Below, piece by piece: positions 47,590 to 56,276 of a stretch of DNA of 64,000 bases. The DNA comes from Sphaerisporangium perillae (GTDB lineage Bacteria; Actinomycetota; Actinomycetes; Streptosporangiales; Streptosporangiaceae), in the NCBI RefSeq assembly GCF_023276435.1, contig NZ_JALLPO010000021.1:62001-126000 (forward strand). The letters are read 5' to 3'. The notes under the pieces were generated by a model. That model ran no database searches. It saw nothing but the letters and a program-made list of their open reading frames with translations, and was not told the origin of the DNA. Position 1 is the first letter of the stretch, and every line of letters begins with the position of its first letter. The position numbers and the translations under genes are program-made.

Positions 47590-48156
47590 ATGGCCGCTCC
47601 GCCCGAGGAGGAATCGCTCGGCGCGCTCGTCGCCCAGGCGAGCCACCACATCTCAACCCTGGTCCGCTCGGAGATCGAGCTGGCGAAGGCCGAGCTGAAG
47701 TTCGACGCGAAACGGGTCGGCACGGCCGCCGGGCTCTTCGGCGTCGCCGCCTTCATGCTCCATCTGTGCCTGATCCTCGCCTCGTTCGCGATCGCCTACG
47801 GCCTGGTCCAGCTCGGAATGATGCCGTGGCTCGCCTTCACGATCGTGACGGCCTTCTACTTCGTCATGGCACTGCTGCTGGCTCTGGTCGGCTACCGCCG
47901 GCTGAAGGGACTCGCCGGGATGAAGCGGACCACCCGGAGCCTGAAGAACCTCAAGGACGTCGCCGGGCACGACAAGGACGAGGCCGCCGCGCTCGCCGCC
48001 GCCTCCTCCCTTTCCGCGCCGGAGCCGTACCGCGGCCCGACGGCGGGGCAGGTCGGCCACCATCGCGTGCCCATGGCCGCCGGGTCATCGACCGGGTCGG
48101 CGGCGGGGACGGCGGCAGGCGATCCCGACCCCGGGCATACGAGCCCGCACCCGTGA
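47590..48156 (+). CDS. Phage-holin-like/DUF1469 membrane protein (Rv3669-like)
   Basis: 188 aa from the ATG at 47590 (AGGAGAG upstream; the alternative ATG is 47536). The N-terminal helix SLGALVAQASHHISTLVRSE is followed by an IELAKAELKFDAKRVGTAAG segment, two membrane helices (about 55-80 and 88-110) and a low-complexity, Gly/Ser-rich tail. The holin-family label is structural; no lysis role is implied. It is coupled to the next hydrolase gene (GTGA overlap). Its position agrees with Rv3669. Confidence 0.78.
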   Translation: MAAPPEEESLGALVAQASHHISTLVRSEIELAKAELKFDAKRVGTAAGLFGVAAFMLHLCLILASFAIAYGLVQLGMMPWLAFTIVTAFYFVMALLLALVGYRRLKGLAGMKRTTRSLKNLKDVAGHDKDEAAALAAASSLSAPEPYRGPTAGQVGHHRVPMAAGSSTGSAAGTAAGDPDPGHTSPHP

Positions 48157-49091
48157 GCCGCGCCATGAGCGCCCGTCCCGACGAGTCGCTGGCCCGGATT
48201 CCCGGGCCCTGGACCCACCGCTCCGTCCACGCGGGGAACGGCATGTTCCACATTGTGGAGGCCGGCGATGGGCCCTTGGTGCTGCTGCTGCACGGCTTCC
48301 CGCAGTTCTGGTGGACGTGGCGCCACCAGCTCGTGTCGCTGGCGCAGGCCGGCTATCGCGCCGTCGCGGTGGACCTGCGGGGCTACGGGGCGAGCGACAA
48401 GCCGCCACGCGGGTACGACCTGCCGGCGCTCGCGGGCAGCATGGCGGGGCTGATCCGCGCGCTCGGCGAGACATGCGCGGTCGTGGTCGGCCACGACTGG
48501 GGCGGCCTGGTGGGCTGGACCATGGGGGCGACGGACCCGAAGGTCGTGCAGCGCCTGGTCACCGTGTCGGCTCCGCATCCCCTGCGGCTCCGCCAGGCCA
48601 TGCTGACCGAGCCGTTCGGGCAGCTCAAGGCCAGCGCGCATCTGTTCGGCTTCCAGCTTCCCTTGCTGCCCGAGCGCAGCCTGACCAAGGACGGGGCCTC
48701 GCGGATCGGCAGGCTCCTGGACGCGTGGTCCGGCCCCGGCTGGCCGGAGGAGGACGTGTCCGCCACCTACCGCGACGTCTTCCGCATTCCCACCGTCGCC
48801 CACTGCGCCCTGGAGTACGACCGCTGGTTCGTGCGCTCGCAGCTCCGTCCGGACGGCCTGCGATACCGCAGGCTCATGCGCACCGAGATCGAGATGCCGA
48901 CGCTGCAGCTGCACGGTTCGCTCGACACCTGCACGCTGCCGCGTACGGCCCAGGGGTCCAGCAGGTACGTCGCCGCGCCGTACCGCTGGCGGCTCATCGA
49001 GGGCGTCGGGCACTTCCCGCACGAGGAGCGTCCCGAGCAGTTCGACGCGGAACTGCTCGGCTGGCTGGGCGACCCCGAACCCGACCGGTGA
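48153..49091 (+). CDS. ephE: Alpha/beta hydrolase, EphE-type epoxide hydrolase
   Basis: 312 aa from the GTG overlapping the previous stop. Epoxide-hydrolase fold: HGFPQFWWTW (oxyanion HGxP) near residue 42, nucleophile Asp in VVGHDWGGLVG near residue 114, and the catalytic His in EGVGHFPHEERP near residue 290. EphE-like enzymes hydrolyse epoxides to diols; the actual substrate is unknown. It sits in the order Rv3669-Rv3670 as in mycobacteria. Confidence 0.87.
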   Translation: MSRAMSARPDESLARIPGPWTHRSVHAGNGMFHIVEAGDGPLVLLLHGFPQFWWTWRHQLVSLAQAGYRAVAVDLRGYGASDKPPRGYDLPALAGSMAGLIRALGETCAVVVGHDWGGLVGWTMGATDPKVVQRLVTVSAPHPLRLRQAMLTEPFGQLKASAHLFGFQLPLLPERSLTKDGASRIGRLLDAWSGPGWPEEDVSATYRDVFRIPTVAHCALEYDRWFVRSQLRPDGLRYRRLMRTEIEMPTLQLHGSLDTCTLPRTAQGSSRYVAAPYRWRLIEGVGHFPHEERPEQFDAELLGWLGDPEPDR

Positions 49092-49198
49092 CCACCGGTC
49101 GGACCGGCGGCGACAATGGACGGGAAGCACGAGCAGACCGGACGATCGAGCAGGCGGCGAGTCCGGACCGGCTGACACCTCGGGCATCGGGAGGAACA

Positions 49199-49750
49199 GT
49201 GAACGCGCAACAGGCGAGCCGAGACAGGGATCCGGCCGGACGGCCGCGCAACGCCCGGCCGCGCGACGCGCTGGGCCGCCCCCTGCCGAAGGGCGCGCCC
49301 GGCGTGGAACGCGTCCCGGACGACTACGCGCCGGACGCGCGGTGTGCGATCGCCGACGCGATCGGCTACCTCGCCGAGGAACGCCCGTTCCACGCCCATG
49401 AGGTCCTGGAGGCCCGCTGGAAGACCGGCCCGCCGGAAGAACGCGAGCTCTGGCAGGGTCTCGCGCAGATCTGCGTCGGGCTGACCCACCTCCAGCGCGG
49501 CAACACCCGGGGCGCGGCCACGCTGCTGGACCGCGGCGCGGACCGGATCGTCCGGTACGAAAGCGGCACGAGCACCGACCTGGAGACGAGCGGGCCAGGT
49601 CCCGCCGGCCACGCCGTGAGCGGGGCGGGTTCCCTCGATCTCGCGGAGGCGGTGCGCCTGGCGCGCGACCTCGCCGAGCACCCGCCGGCCGACGCCACCG
49701 CCGCGATCACGCGGCTGGCCGACGTCTTCAGGGCCTCACAGCAGAGCTGA
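49199..49750 (+). CDS. DUF309-domain protein
   Basis: 183 aa. The DUF309 signature FHAHEVLEARWKTGPPEERE is near residue 62, followed by LWQGLAQICVGLTHLQRGN. DUF309 proteins are small helical, metal-site-like proteins of unknown activity. The ATG-less start is a GTG with GGGAGG 5 bp upstream. An Arg/Pro-rich N-terminus (1-45) and a Gly-rich linker surround the domain. It is downstream of ephE. Confidence 0.82.
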   Translation: MNAQQASRDRDPAGRPRNARPRDALGRPLPKGAPGVERVPDDYAPDARCAIADAIGYLAEERPFHAHEVLEARWKTGPPEERELWQGLAQICVGLTHLQRGNTRGAATLLDRGADRIVRYESGTSTDLETSGPGPAGHAVSGAGSLDLAEAVRLARDLAEHPPADATAAITRLADVFRASQQS

Positions 49751-49849
49751 GTCGCTGTCCGCGCACACGACGCGGGCCGTCTCGATGCCGTCCATGACCG
49801 GCATGCGGATGTCGAGCAGCAGCAGGTCAGGACGGTGCGGGGCGGGGTC
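49742..49849 (-). pseudogene. Remnant of a response-regulator receiver domain
   Basis: On the minus strand the frame just after the marP stop reads PDLLLLDIRMPVMDGIETAR, the NarL-type phospho-acceptor block, then VVCADSD up to the convergent DUF309 stop. Only about 36 codons remain and there is no start. It looks like a fragment left by an excised or decayed two-component gene. Confidence 0.7.
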
Positions 49850-51038
49850 AGTCGCAGTCCTGGGTGTCGACGCGGGCGAGGGCGCCGCTGCCGTCGTCGG
49901 CGTCGGGCCGTACCTCCGCGGCGGTGAGCGCGAACCCGGTGTCCGCCTGGTCGGTCGCCGCGGCGAAGATCACGCCGAACACCTGGCCCGTCGGGGTGAG
50001 CAGCGGCCCGCCGGAGTTGCCCGGCTGCACGAGCCCCCGGATGGCGTACACCTCGCGGGTGACCGTCTTGCGGGAGTAGATGTCCGACGCCTTGGCGTTC
50101 TGCTTGACGCGGATCCTGGCCGGCCTGGTCGTGAAGCCCTTGCCCTTGGGGAACCCGGCGATGATCGCGTCGTCCCGGCCCTCGGCGGTGTAGTCGAACT
50201 TCAGCGGCGTCACGTTCATGTCGGGGACGTACAGGACCGCGATGTCCCTGTCGGGGTTGTAGAGCACGACCTGAGCGTCATGCCCGACGCGGTTCTCGTC
50301 GGTCACCCGCAGGTCCTCGGTGACCCCGGCGACCACGTGCGCGTTGGTCATGATGCGGTGCGGGGCGAAGACGAAGCCGGTGCCCTCGATGCGCTTGCGG
50401 CAGGCGGGCGCGGTGCCCTGGACCTTGACGATCGCCCGGCGGGCCCGCTGGAGCTGGGGACCCGTGACCACGCTGGCGTCGGGCGGCGGCACCTCGACGA
50501 CCTGGCCGCCGCCGATGGCGTTGAACACCTGCGGGAACTCCGAGGTGTCCACGAACTTCTTGAAGGAGAGCCGCCAGTCTTTGGCCTTGTCGGGCATCGC
50601 CGCGTCGACGGTCTGCAGCAGCAGCGAGCCGTTGGTCTGCTGGCGCAGCCAGGGAAAGGGGGCGACGGACAGCAGCGAGCCGATCAGCCAGGCGATGACC
50701 AGGACGGACAGTGCGCTGGTGAACGTGCCCCCGACCGCGTCGACCGTCCGGGCGGGCTCCCACGTGATGTGGCTGCGGACGACCGCGCCGATCGTGGAGG
50801 AGGCGAACTGGCCGACCACCGCCGCGAGGAACACGATCACGATGGCGAGCAGCGCCTGCTCTGTGGAGGCGCTGACGACCGCGTGGGCGATCGGCGGCGC
50901 GATCAGCACCCCGAGAAAACCTCCCCCGACGAAGCCGAGGAAGCTGAATGCCCCGATGATGAACCCTTGCCGGTAGCCGGACACGGCAAAGGCAATCACG
51001 AGAACAATCAGGATGAAGTCTAGGAGATCGCCGCTCAC
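49848..51038 (-). CDS. marP: Membrane-anchored serine protease MarP-like
   Basis: 396 aa. Four N-terminal membrane helices in a CvpA-like region (residues 1-120) precede a trypsin-like protease (about 190-385). Catalytic residues: His in MTNAHVVAG, Asp in NPDRDIAVLYV and Ser in VQPGNSGGPLL. Two cysteines flank the protease start (PACRKRIEGTG) as in mycobacterial MarP, which protects against acid and oxidative stress by a disulfide. It corresponds to Rv3671c. The PGNSGGP motif is intact, so it should be active. Confidence 0.92.
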   Translation of the reverse strand: MSGDLLDFILIVLVIAFAVSGYRQGFIIGAFSFLGFVGGGFLGVLIAPPIAHAVVSASTEQALLAIVIVFLAAVVGQFASSTIGAVVRSHITWEPARTVDAVGGTFTSALSVLVIAWLIGSLLSVAPFPWLRQQTNGSLLLQTVDAAMPDKAKDWRLSFKKFVDTSEFPQVFNAIGGGQVVEVPPPDASVVTGPQLQRARRAIVKVQGTAPACRKRIEGTGFVFAPHRIMTNAHVVAGVTEDLRVTDENRVGHDAQVVLYNPDRDIAVLYVPDMNVTPLKFDYTAEGRDDAIIAGFPKGKGFTTRPARIRVKQNAKASDIYSRKTVTREVYAIRGLVQPGNSGGPLLTPTGQVFGVIFAAATDQADTGFALTAAEVRPDADDGSGALARVDTQDCD

Positions 51039-51100
51039 GCCTTAACGGTATCCAGCGCGGCCACGAGCCGTGCACCCGTTGGCTCGATATCGTTGAGCGC

Positions 51101-51790
51101 ATGGTATCGATCGGGGGGTCGAGCGACGGGCGTTCGGACGGGCACCCCGGCACGGGCACGCACGCCGCGCCAGGGGAAGCGCGTGCGGCCACGGAGGTGC
51201 CGGTCGTCGCCGAGGGGAGGCCGCAGTCCTGGATTCGCAGCCTGCGGTGGGTGCGCGCGGACGCGGGGGTGGCCGGCGAGCTGGCGAAGCGAAGCGTCGG
51301 CGAGCTGATCGCCATGGCGCTGGGGGACGATGATCCGGACGGCCCGGCCAGGTGGAACGCCGTGGACGCCTTGCACGCACGAGGCGATCTGGAGACCTTC
51401 ACCGAGGCAAGAAGGCTCTGTGCGAGCGACTCCGGCGTCGAGCGGGTGCTGGGCGTGGACATTCTGGGCGAGCTGGGCACACCGCATCGGCCCTTCCTCG
51501 ACAAGAGCCTGTCCGTCCTTCGCTATCTGGCCGCCGCGGACGACGACGTGCGCGTACTCCACGCGGTGCTGATCGCGTTCGGGCATCTGCGCGACCAGCG
51601 GGCCCTGCCGTCGGTGATCCAGCTGTCCACTCATCCGGATCCCACCGTGCGCTACGGCGCCGCGTACGCGCTGTCGCACGTCCTGGGCCGTCCCGCGGAC
51701 CCGGCCGGGCTCGCGGCCCTCCGCCGGCTCGCCAGGGACGAGGACGAGGACGTGGCCGACTGGGCGGCCCTCGGCCTCATCCTCCCGTAG
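51101..51790 (+). CDS. HEAT-repeat protein
   Basis: 229 aa; the true start may be further downstream, since the first 45 residues are low-complexity. HEAT-type helix pairs follow: DPDGPARWNAVDALHARGDL near residue 77, GVDILGELGTPHRPFLDKSL near 118 and HPDPTVRYGAAYALSHVLGR near 178. HEAT repeats form curved scaffolds for protein binding; partners are unknown. The ATG has no ribosome-binding site and a TATCGT-like -10 lies near, so leaderless initiation is possible. It is divergent from marP. Confidence 0.75.
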   Translation: MVSIGGSSDGRSDGHPGTGTHAAPGEARAATEVPVVAEGRPQSWIRSLRWVRADAGVAGELAKRSVGELIAMALGDDDPDGPARWNAVDALHARGDLETFTEARRLCASDSGVERVLGVDILGELGTPHRPFLDKSLSVLRYLAAADDDVRVLHAVLIAFGHLRDQRALPSVIQLSTHPDPTVRYGAAYALSHVLGRPADPAGLAALRRLARDEDEDVADWAALGLILP

Positions 51791-51794
51791 GGGC

Positions 51795-52442
51795 CTAGCG
51801 CCGGGCCAGCCTGAGCATCTCGGGGGGCAGTTCCTCCACGCGCTCGCCGTCCCACGGGCGTTCGAAGCCGGTGGCGGCGAGGACGTCGTTGAGGACGCCG
51901 GCCGTGAACCCCCAGACGAGCATGCCGCGCACCTTGAACGCGGGCCCCGCGAACCCGCCGGGAAGGCGCAACCGCAGCCGGTTGCGGGGATCGACCAGTT
52001 CGGCGATCGGCACGCGGGCCACGGCGTCGACCTCGTCGGGCGAGGCTGCGTGGACGGCGCACGGCGTGTGCCACCAGCCCAGCACGGGTGTCACCCTGTT
52101 GTCGCTACGCCAGACGTACAGCTCCGGGAGCTCGCCGACCACCCGCACGCCGGTGGGATCGAGGCCCGTCTCCTCCTCCGCCTCGCGCAGGGCCGCTCCC
52201 ACGGGCCCGCCGTCGCCGGGATCCACCCCTCCGCCGGGGAACGCGGGCTGGCCGGCGTGGTTGCGTCCCTTCGCGCTGCGCTGGATCAGCAGGATGTCGG
52301 GGCCCTCCGCCGACTCGCCGAACAACAGCAGGACGGCGGCGGCGCGTCCGCCGTCGACCGGCGGGCGCAACGCTGCCGGCACGGGATGGTGGACGGCGTT
52401 CGCCGCGAGATCGTGTAACCAGCCGGGCACGGGAGCAGTCAT
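51795..52442 (-). CDS. Nudix hydrolase, CoA pyrophosphatase type
   Basis: 215 aa. The Nudix box is GGGVDPGDGGPVGAALREAE followed by EETGLDP, the standard G-x5-E-x7-REUxEExGU pattern. A following segment, PELYVWRSDNRVTPVLGWWH, fits the CoA-diphosphatase branch (Rv3672c-like). It would cleave CoA derivatives to phosphopantetheine and an adenosine phosphate. It is followed by the 30-bp tandem array. Confidence 0.85.
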   Translation of the reverse strand: MTAPVPGWLHDLAANAVHHPVPAALRPPVDGGRAAAVLLLFGESAEGPDILLIQRSAKGRNHAGQPAFPGGGVDPGDGGPVGAALREAEEETGLDPTGVRVVGELPELYVWRSDNRVTPVLGWWHTPCAVHAASPDEVDAVARVPIAELVDPRNRLRLRLPGGFAGPAFKVRGMLVWGFTAGVLNDVLAATGFERPWDGERVEELPPEMLRLARR

Positions 52443-52477
52443 GCGATACCTCCTGCGGGGAGCAACATCGGCCGCGT

Positions 52478-52660
52478 CCGGCAGCTTCCCACCCGGAGAG
52501 ACCCTGTCCGGCAGCCTCCCACCCCGAGGGACCCTGTCCGGCGGCTTCCCACCCCGAGGGACCCTGTCCGGCGGCTTCCCACCCCGAGGGACCCTGTCCG
52601 GCGGCTTCCCACCCCGAAGACCCTGTCCGGCGGCTTCCCCCCCCCCCCCCCCGAGGGACC
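52478..52660. repeat. Tandem repeat, 30-bp unit, 5-6 copies, ending in a poly-C tract
   Basis: The unit CGGCGGCTTCCCACCCCGAG, continuing GGACCCTGTC, recurs with single-base changes. It ends in a run of about 15 C near 52638-52652. The array lies between the Nudix gene and nth, where a thioredoxin-like gene (Rv3673c) would be expected in mycobacterial order. Confidence 0.9.
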
Positions 52661-52719
52661 GCGCTCGGCGGTACCTCTCGGGGACCGCCGTCGCGAGCGC
52701 GCCGGACAGGGCTGTGCCG

Positions 52720-53439
52720 TCAGGAGAACGGGCCGGGGCGGACGAGCTTGGCCGCCTGGGCGGGGTCGGTCGGTCCCTCGCCGTAGGAGGGGCACAGGCT
52801 CGCGAGCGGGCAAGCGCCGCACGCGGGCCGGCGGGCGTGGCAGACGCGCCTGCCGTGCCAGATCAGGTAGTGGGACATCTGCGTCCACTGGCTCTTCGGA
52901 ATCAGCTCGCCGACGGCGTGCTCGATCTTGACGGGGTCGGTCTCCGTCGTCCATCCGAAGCGGCGGGTGAGGCGCTGGAAGTGGGTGTCGACCGTGATCC
53001 CCGGCACGCCGAAGGCGTTGCCGAGCACCACGTTGGCGGTCTTCCTGCCGACGCCCGGGAGCGTGACGAGGTCCTTCAGCTTGCCGGGCACCTCGCCGCC
53101 GTAGCGCTCGCAGAGGGTCTGGGCCATGCCGATGATGCTGTTGGCCTTGGCGCGGAAGAACCCGGTCGACCGGATGATCTCTTCCAGCTCGGCCCGGTCG
53201 GCGCCGGCATAGTCAGCCCCTGTCCGGTATTTGGCAAAAAGGACTGGAGTAACCAGGTTGACCCTTTTGTCCGTACACTGCGCGGAGAGGATCGTTGCGA
53301 CCAGCAGCTCGAGGGGGTTGCCGAAGTCGAGCTCACAATGGGCGTCAGGATACGTTTCCGCCAGAATTCGGATCATTCGTCGAGCTCGGCGCACCAAGGA
53401 GAGCCGGGACTCCCCAGCGGAGGTCACTTTGCGGGGCAC
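52720..53439 (-). CDS. nth: Endonuclease III
   Basis: 239 aa. DNA glycosylase/AP lyase for oxidised pyrimidines. HhH-GPD motif [20 protein letters not shown] with catalytic Lys in GRKTA and Asp in [10 protein letters not shown]. The C-terminal 4Fe-4S ligands are C-x6-C-x2-C-x5-C in [20 protein letters not shown]. The start GTG at 53439 has no strong ribosome-binding site, so a few downstream residues are possible. Position matches Rv3674c. Confidence 0.95.
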   Translation of the reverse strand: MPRKVTSAGESRLSLVRRARRMIRILAETYPDAHCELDFGNPLELLVATILSAQCTDKRVNLVTPVLFAKYRTGADYAGADRAELEEIIRSTGFFRAKANSIIGMAQTLCERYGGEVPGKLKDLVTLPGVGRKTANVVLGNAFGVPGITVDTHFQRLTRRFGWTTETDPVKIEHAVGELIPKSQWTQMSHYLIWHGRRVCHARRPACGACPLASLCPSYGEGPTDPAQAAKLVRPGPFS

Positions 53440-53568
53440 CCCGACAGCCTACGCGTAAGGGCTCTATGAGACCCGCTTGGTGCGGTACGTCACAATGTCT
53501 AGCAGCGAGCGCGATCCCAGGCGTGGCGCGCAGTCGTGGTGGCGCGACCACCGGAACGAGGAGGCACC

Positions 53569-54249
53569 GTGAATACCGACGACGTGCTGGGTAAGGCCCC
53601 TTTGTTCTCCGCGCTCGACCGCGAGAGCGCCGCCGCGCTCCGTACGGGCATCTCAGAGGTGGAGCTCCACAAGGGGCAGACCCTCTTCAGCGAGGGCGAG
53701 ACGGGCGACAGGCTCTACGTCGTGCTGGACGGCAAGATCAAGCTGATCCGCACCGCGCCCGACGGCCGCGAGAACCTGCTGAGCGTGCTCGGCCCGAGCG
53801 AGATGTTCGGCGAGCTGTCGCTGTTCGACCCCCGGCCCCGCACGGCCAGCGCGATCGCGCTGACGGACGTGCGCCTGGCCGGATTAGGCCACGACGACCT
53901 GCGCCCCTGGCTGACCGGTCGCCCTGAGGTCGCCCTCCACCTGCTGCGTGCCCTCGCGCAGCGGCTCCGCCGCACCAACGACGTGATGGCCGACCTCGTC
54001 TTCACCGACGTGCCGGGCCGGGTGGGCAAGGCGCTGCTGGACCTCGCCGAGCGCTTCGGCCAGCGGACCGAGGAGGGCCTGCGGGTCCACCACGACCTCA
54101 CGCAGGAGGAACTGGCCCAGTACGTCGGCGCCTCGCGCGAGACCGTGAACAAGGCCCTCGCCGACTTCGCGCAGCGCGGCTGGCTCCGCATCGAGGCCAA
54201 GGCCGTCGTCATCATGGACGCCGACCGCCTCTACGCCCGTTCCAGGTAG
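53569..54249 (+). CDS. crp: Crp/Fnr-family transcriptional regulator (Crp)
   Basis: 226 aa from the GTG at 53569 (GAGGAGG at 4 bp). The cyclic-nucleotide-binding domain (about 10-125) contains MFGELSLFDPRPRTASAIAL, the phosphate-binding cassette with the conserved Arg and Glu. The C-terminal winged HTH has TQEELAQYVGASRETVNKAL as recognition helix. It corresponds to Rv3676/SCO3571, the cAMP receptor governing growth, spore germination and, in mycobacteria, acs. A direct target here is not visible. Confidence 0.94.
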   Translation: MNTDDVLGKAPLFSALDRESAAALRTGISEVELHKGQTLFSEGETGDRLYVVLDGKIKLIRTAPDGRENLLSVLGPSEMFGELSLFDPRPRTASAIALTDVRLAGLGHDDLRPWLTGRPEVALHLLRALAQRLRRTNDVMADLVFTDVPGRVGKALLDLAERFGQRTEEGLRVHHDLTQEELAQYVGASRETVNKALADFAQRGWLRIEAKAVVIMDADRLYARSR

Positions 54250-54257
54250 CCCCGTCC

Positions 54258-54423
54258 GCCCTGCGCGCCCGGGCGTCCCCGGATGCCCTGCGCGGCCAGG
54301 CGTTCTCGCATGCCCTGCGCGCCCGGGCGTTCTCGCATGCCCTGCGCGCCCGGGCGTTCCCGGATGCCCTGCGCGGCCAGGCGTTCTCGCATGCCCTGCG
54401 CGCCCGGGCGTCCCCGGATGCCC
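54258..54423. repeat. Tandem repeat, 27-bp unit, 6 copies
   Basis: The unit TGCCCTGCGCGCCCGGGCGT, continuing TCTCGCA, repeats six times with variants CCAGGCG/CCGGGCG. It starts just after the crp stop codon and ends at the stop of the MBL gene. No spacers. The multiple-of-three period keeps an Ala/Arg-rich reading frame open by chance. Confidence 0.9.
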
Positions 54424-54426
54424 GTC

Positions 54427-55230
54427 CTATGTGCCCGGATCGTCGAGGTAGTCGAGCTGCGCCCGTACCGACCATTCGGCCGCCGGCCACAGGTCCTCGG
54501 GGACCTCGGCGTAGACGATCTCCACGATCTCCCGCGGCGTCCTGGCTCCGCCGGCCCGCGCCTTCCTGATCTGCTCCAGTCGCTCCCGCCGGTGGGCGAT
54601 GTAGCCGTCCAGCACCGCGAGGGGCTCCGGGAGCATCGGCCCGTGGCCGGGCAGCAGCACCCGCGCCGCCGTGACCTCGGCGCGCGCCCGCAACCGGTCG
54701 AGGCTGCGCAGGTAGTCCGCCAGGTCTCCGTCGGGCGCGATCACGGTCGTGCCGCGGCCGAGGATGGTGTCCCCGGTCAGCATGGCCCCGTCACTCGGCA
54801 GCCAGAAGCAGAGGGAGTCGAAGGAGTGGCCGGGCGTGCCGATCACTCGCAGTTCCAGGTCGCCGGTGGTGACCACGTCGCCGTCCGCGAGCCCTTCCTC
54901 TCCGAGCACGTGCCGGGGGTCCAGGGCCCGTACGCCCGCGCCGACCATCTCGGCGAACCGCCTGGCCCCGCCGCTGTGGTCCTCGTGCCCGTGCGTGAGA
55001 AGGATCGCCTCGACCCGCCGCCCGGCGAGATGCCCGGCCACACGCCGCAGGTGTCCCTCGTCGTCTGGGCCGGGGTCCACGACGAGTACGGACTGCGCGT
55101 CCGGCTCGCCGATGACCCAGGTGTTGGTGCCGTCGAGGGTCATGGGGGAGGCGTTGGGCGCCAGCAGGTTCGTCGTCCGGGCCGTTCCGGCGCCGTCCAG
55201 GCCGTCCAGGGGGATTCGCAGACCACTCAT
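54427..55230 (-). CDS. MBL-fold metallohydrolase (LACTB2/Rv3677c-like)
   Basis: 267 aa from the ATG at 55230, overlapping the upstream stop (ATGA). The metallo-beta-lactamase motif is LTHGHEDHSGGARRF, followed by GTPGHSFDSLCFW, MLTGDTILG and LLPGHGP, with all Zn ligands. The C-terminal winged-helix-like part is the LACTB2 type. The substrate is unknown; relatives include RNase-like and glyoxalase-like enzymes. It corresponds to Rv3677c. Confidence 0.85.
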   Translation of the reverse strand: MSGLRIPLDGLDGAGTARTTNLLAPNASPMTLDGTNTWVIGEPDAQSVLVVDPGPDDEGHLRRVAGHLAGRRVEAILLTHGHEDHSGGARRFAEMVGAGVRALDPRHVLGEEGLADGDVVTTGDLELRVIGTPGHSFDSLCFWLPSDGAMLTGDTILGRGTTVIAPDGDLADYLRSLDRLRARAEVTAARVLLPGHGPMLPEPLAVLDGYIAHRRERLEQIRKARAGGARTPREIVEIVYAEVPEDLWPAAEWSVRAQLDYLDDPGT

Positions 55231-56108
55231 GGCAATCGGTACTCCTCGTCCGGGATGACGAGCCACATCTCGCCGTCCACCTCGGCGGCGCGGGGCTGGA
55301 ACGTCACGATCTTCCGGTCGCACGCCATCACCGCGTCGACATCCTCAAATTCCGAAATATCAGCCAACGTGCGGAACGTGGGCGGCAGTAGAAAGATCTC
55401 ACCCTTCTTGGCGCGGTCGAGGGCCCGCTCCGGGCGCAGCCAGGCGACCTCGTCCGCCTCCCCGCCCACGTCTCGGGTGCGCTGGCCGGCCGGCATCGCG
55501 GCCACGAAGAACCGCGTGTCGAACCGCTTGTGCTCGACGTCCGGCGTGATCCAGTGGCCCCATGGCCTGAGCAGGTCGGCGCGCAGCACCAGGTCCCGCT
55601 TGTTCAGGAACTCAGCGAGCGACAGGCGCCGGTCGATCAGCGCCTCACGGTCGGCCTCCCAGTCGTCACCCGTGGTGTCGGCGACCACCCTGTCGGCGCT
55701 CGGCCCTGCCAGCAGGACCCCCGACTCCTCGAAGGTCTCGCGCACCGCCGCGCAGACCAGGCCGCGCGCGGTGCCGATGTCGGCGCCGAAGAGGCGGCCC
55801 CAGGTCTCGGGCGCCGGGCCGGCCCAGGCCACGGCCTGGTCGGCGTCGCGCGGATCCACCGAGCCGCCAGGGAAGACGTACGCGCCGGCGGCGAACGCCA
55901 TGCTCGCCGCGCGCCGCAGCATGTAGACCTCGAGGCCTCCGTCGCCATCCCGACCATCCCCGCCGGGCCCCTCGGGGCCGTTCTGGTCGCGGAGGCTGCG
56001 CAGGAGCACCACCGTCGCGGCGTCCCTGGCGGGCACGGGAGCGATCTCGCCCGACAGGATCGCGCGGGCGCGCTCGCCGAACTCTCCAGGCAACGGGATG
56101 CCGTTCAT
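55227..56108 (-). CDS. Nudix hydrolase, NUDT19-like with interrupted Nudix box
   Basis: 293 aa from the ATG at 56108 (AAGGAG upstream). The Nudix box is split by a long insertion: GGSVDPRD, then after about 35 residues AAVRETFEESGVLL. This interruption is typical of the NUDT7/NUDT19-like branch that acts on CoA esters or nucleotides. A Gly/Asp-rich loop (about 75-90) is low-complexity. It is upstream of and coupled to the MBL gene, and both may act in one pathway. Confidence 0.8.
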   Translation of the reverse strand: MNGIPLPGEFGERARAILSGEIAPVPARDAATVVLLRSLRDQNGPEGPGGDGRDGDGGLEVYMLRRAASMAFAAGAYVFPGGSVDPRDADQAVAWAGPAPETWGRLFGADIGTARGLVCAAVRETFEESGVLLAGPSADRVVADTTGDDWEADREALIDRRLSLAEFLNKRDLVLRADLLRPWGHWITPDVEHKRFDTRFFVAAMPAGQRTRDVGGEADEVAWLRPERALDRAKKGEIFLLPPTFRTLADISEFEDVDAVMACDRKIVTFQPRAAEVDGEMWLVIPDEEYRLP

Positions 56109-56145
56109 CAACTCTCCTTGAGCGTGGAGACTCCCCTTCAGGGGT

Positions 56146-56200
56146 GAGGTGGTCAAGCCACCTCCATGGTCCAACCGAACGACGCTCGGCCGGACCATGG
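56146..56200. promoter_or_regulatory. Two adjacent inverted repeats upstream of the Nudix-MBL pair
   Basis: GAGGTGG-TCAAG-CCACCTC (56146-56164) is a 7-bp hairpin and CCATGGTCC (56164-56172) with GGACCATGG (56192-56200) is a 9-bp inverted repeat. Both lie between ridA and the Nudix start. They may be operator or terminator. Confidence 0.45.
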
Positions 56201-56276
56201 TGTCATGGCACTGTACGTGGGCTCCAGCGGCTGCCAGCTTGCGGATCTCACGGCCATACGGCTTGTGGTCTGACGG

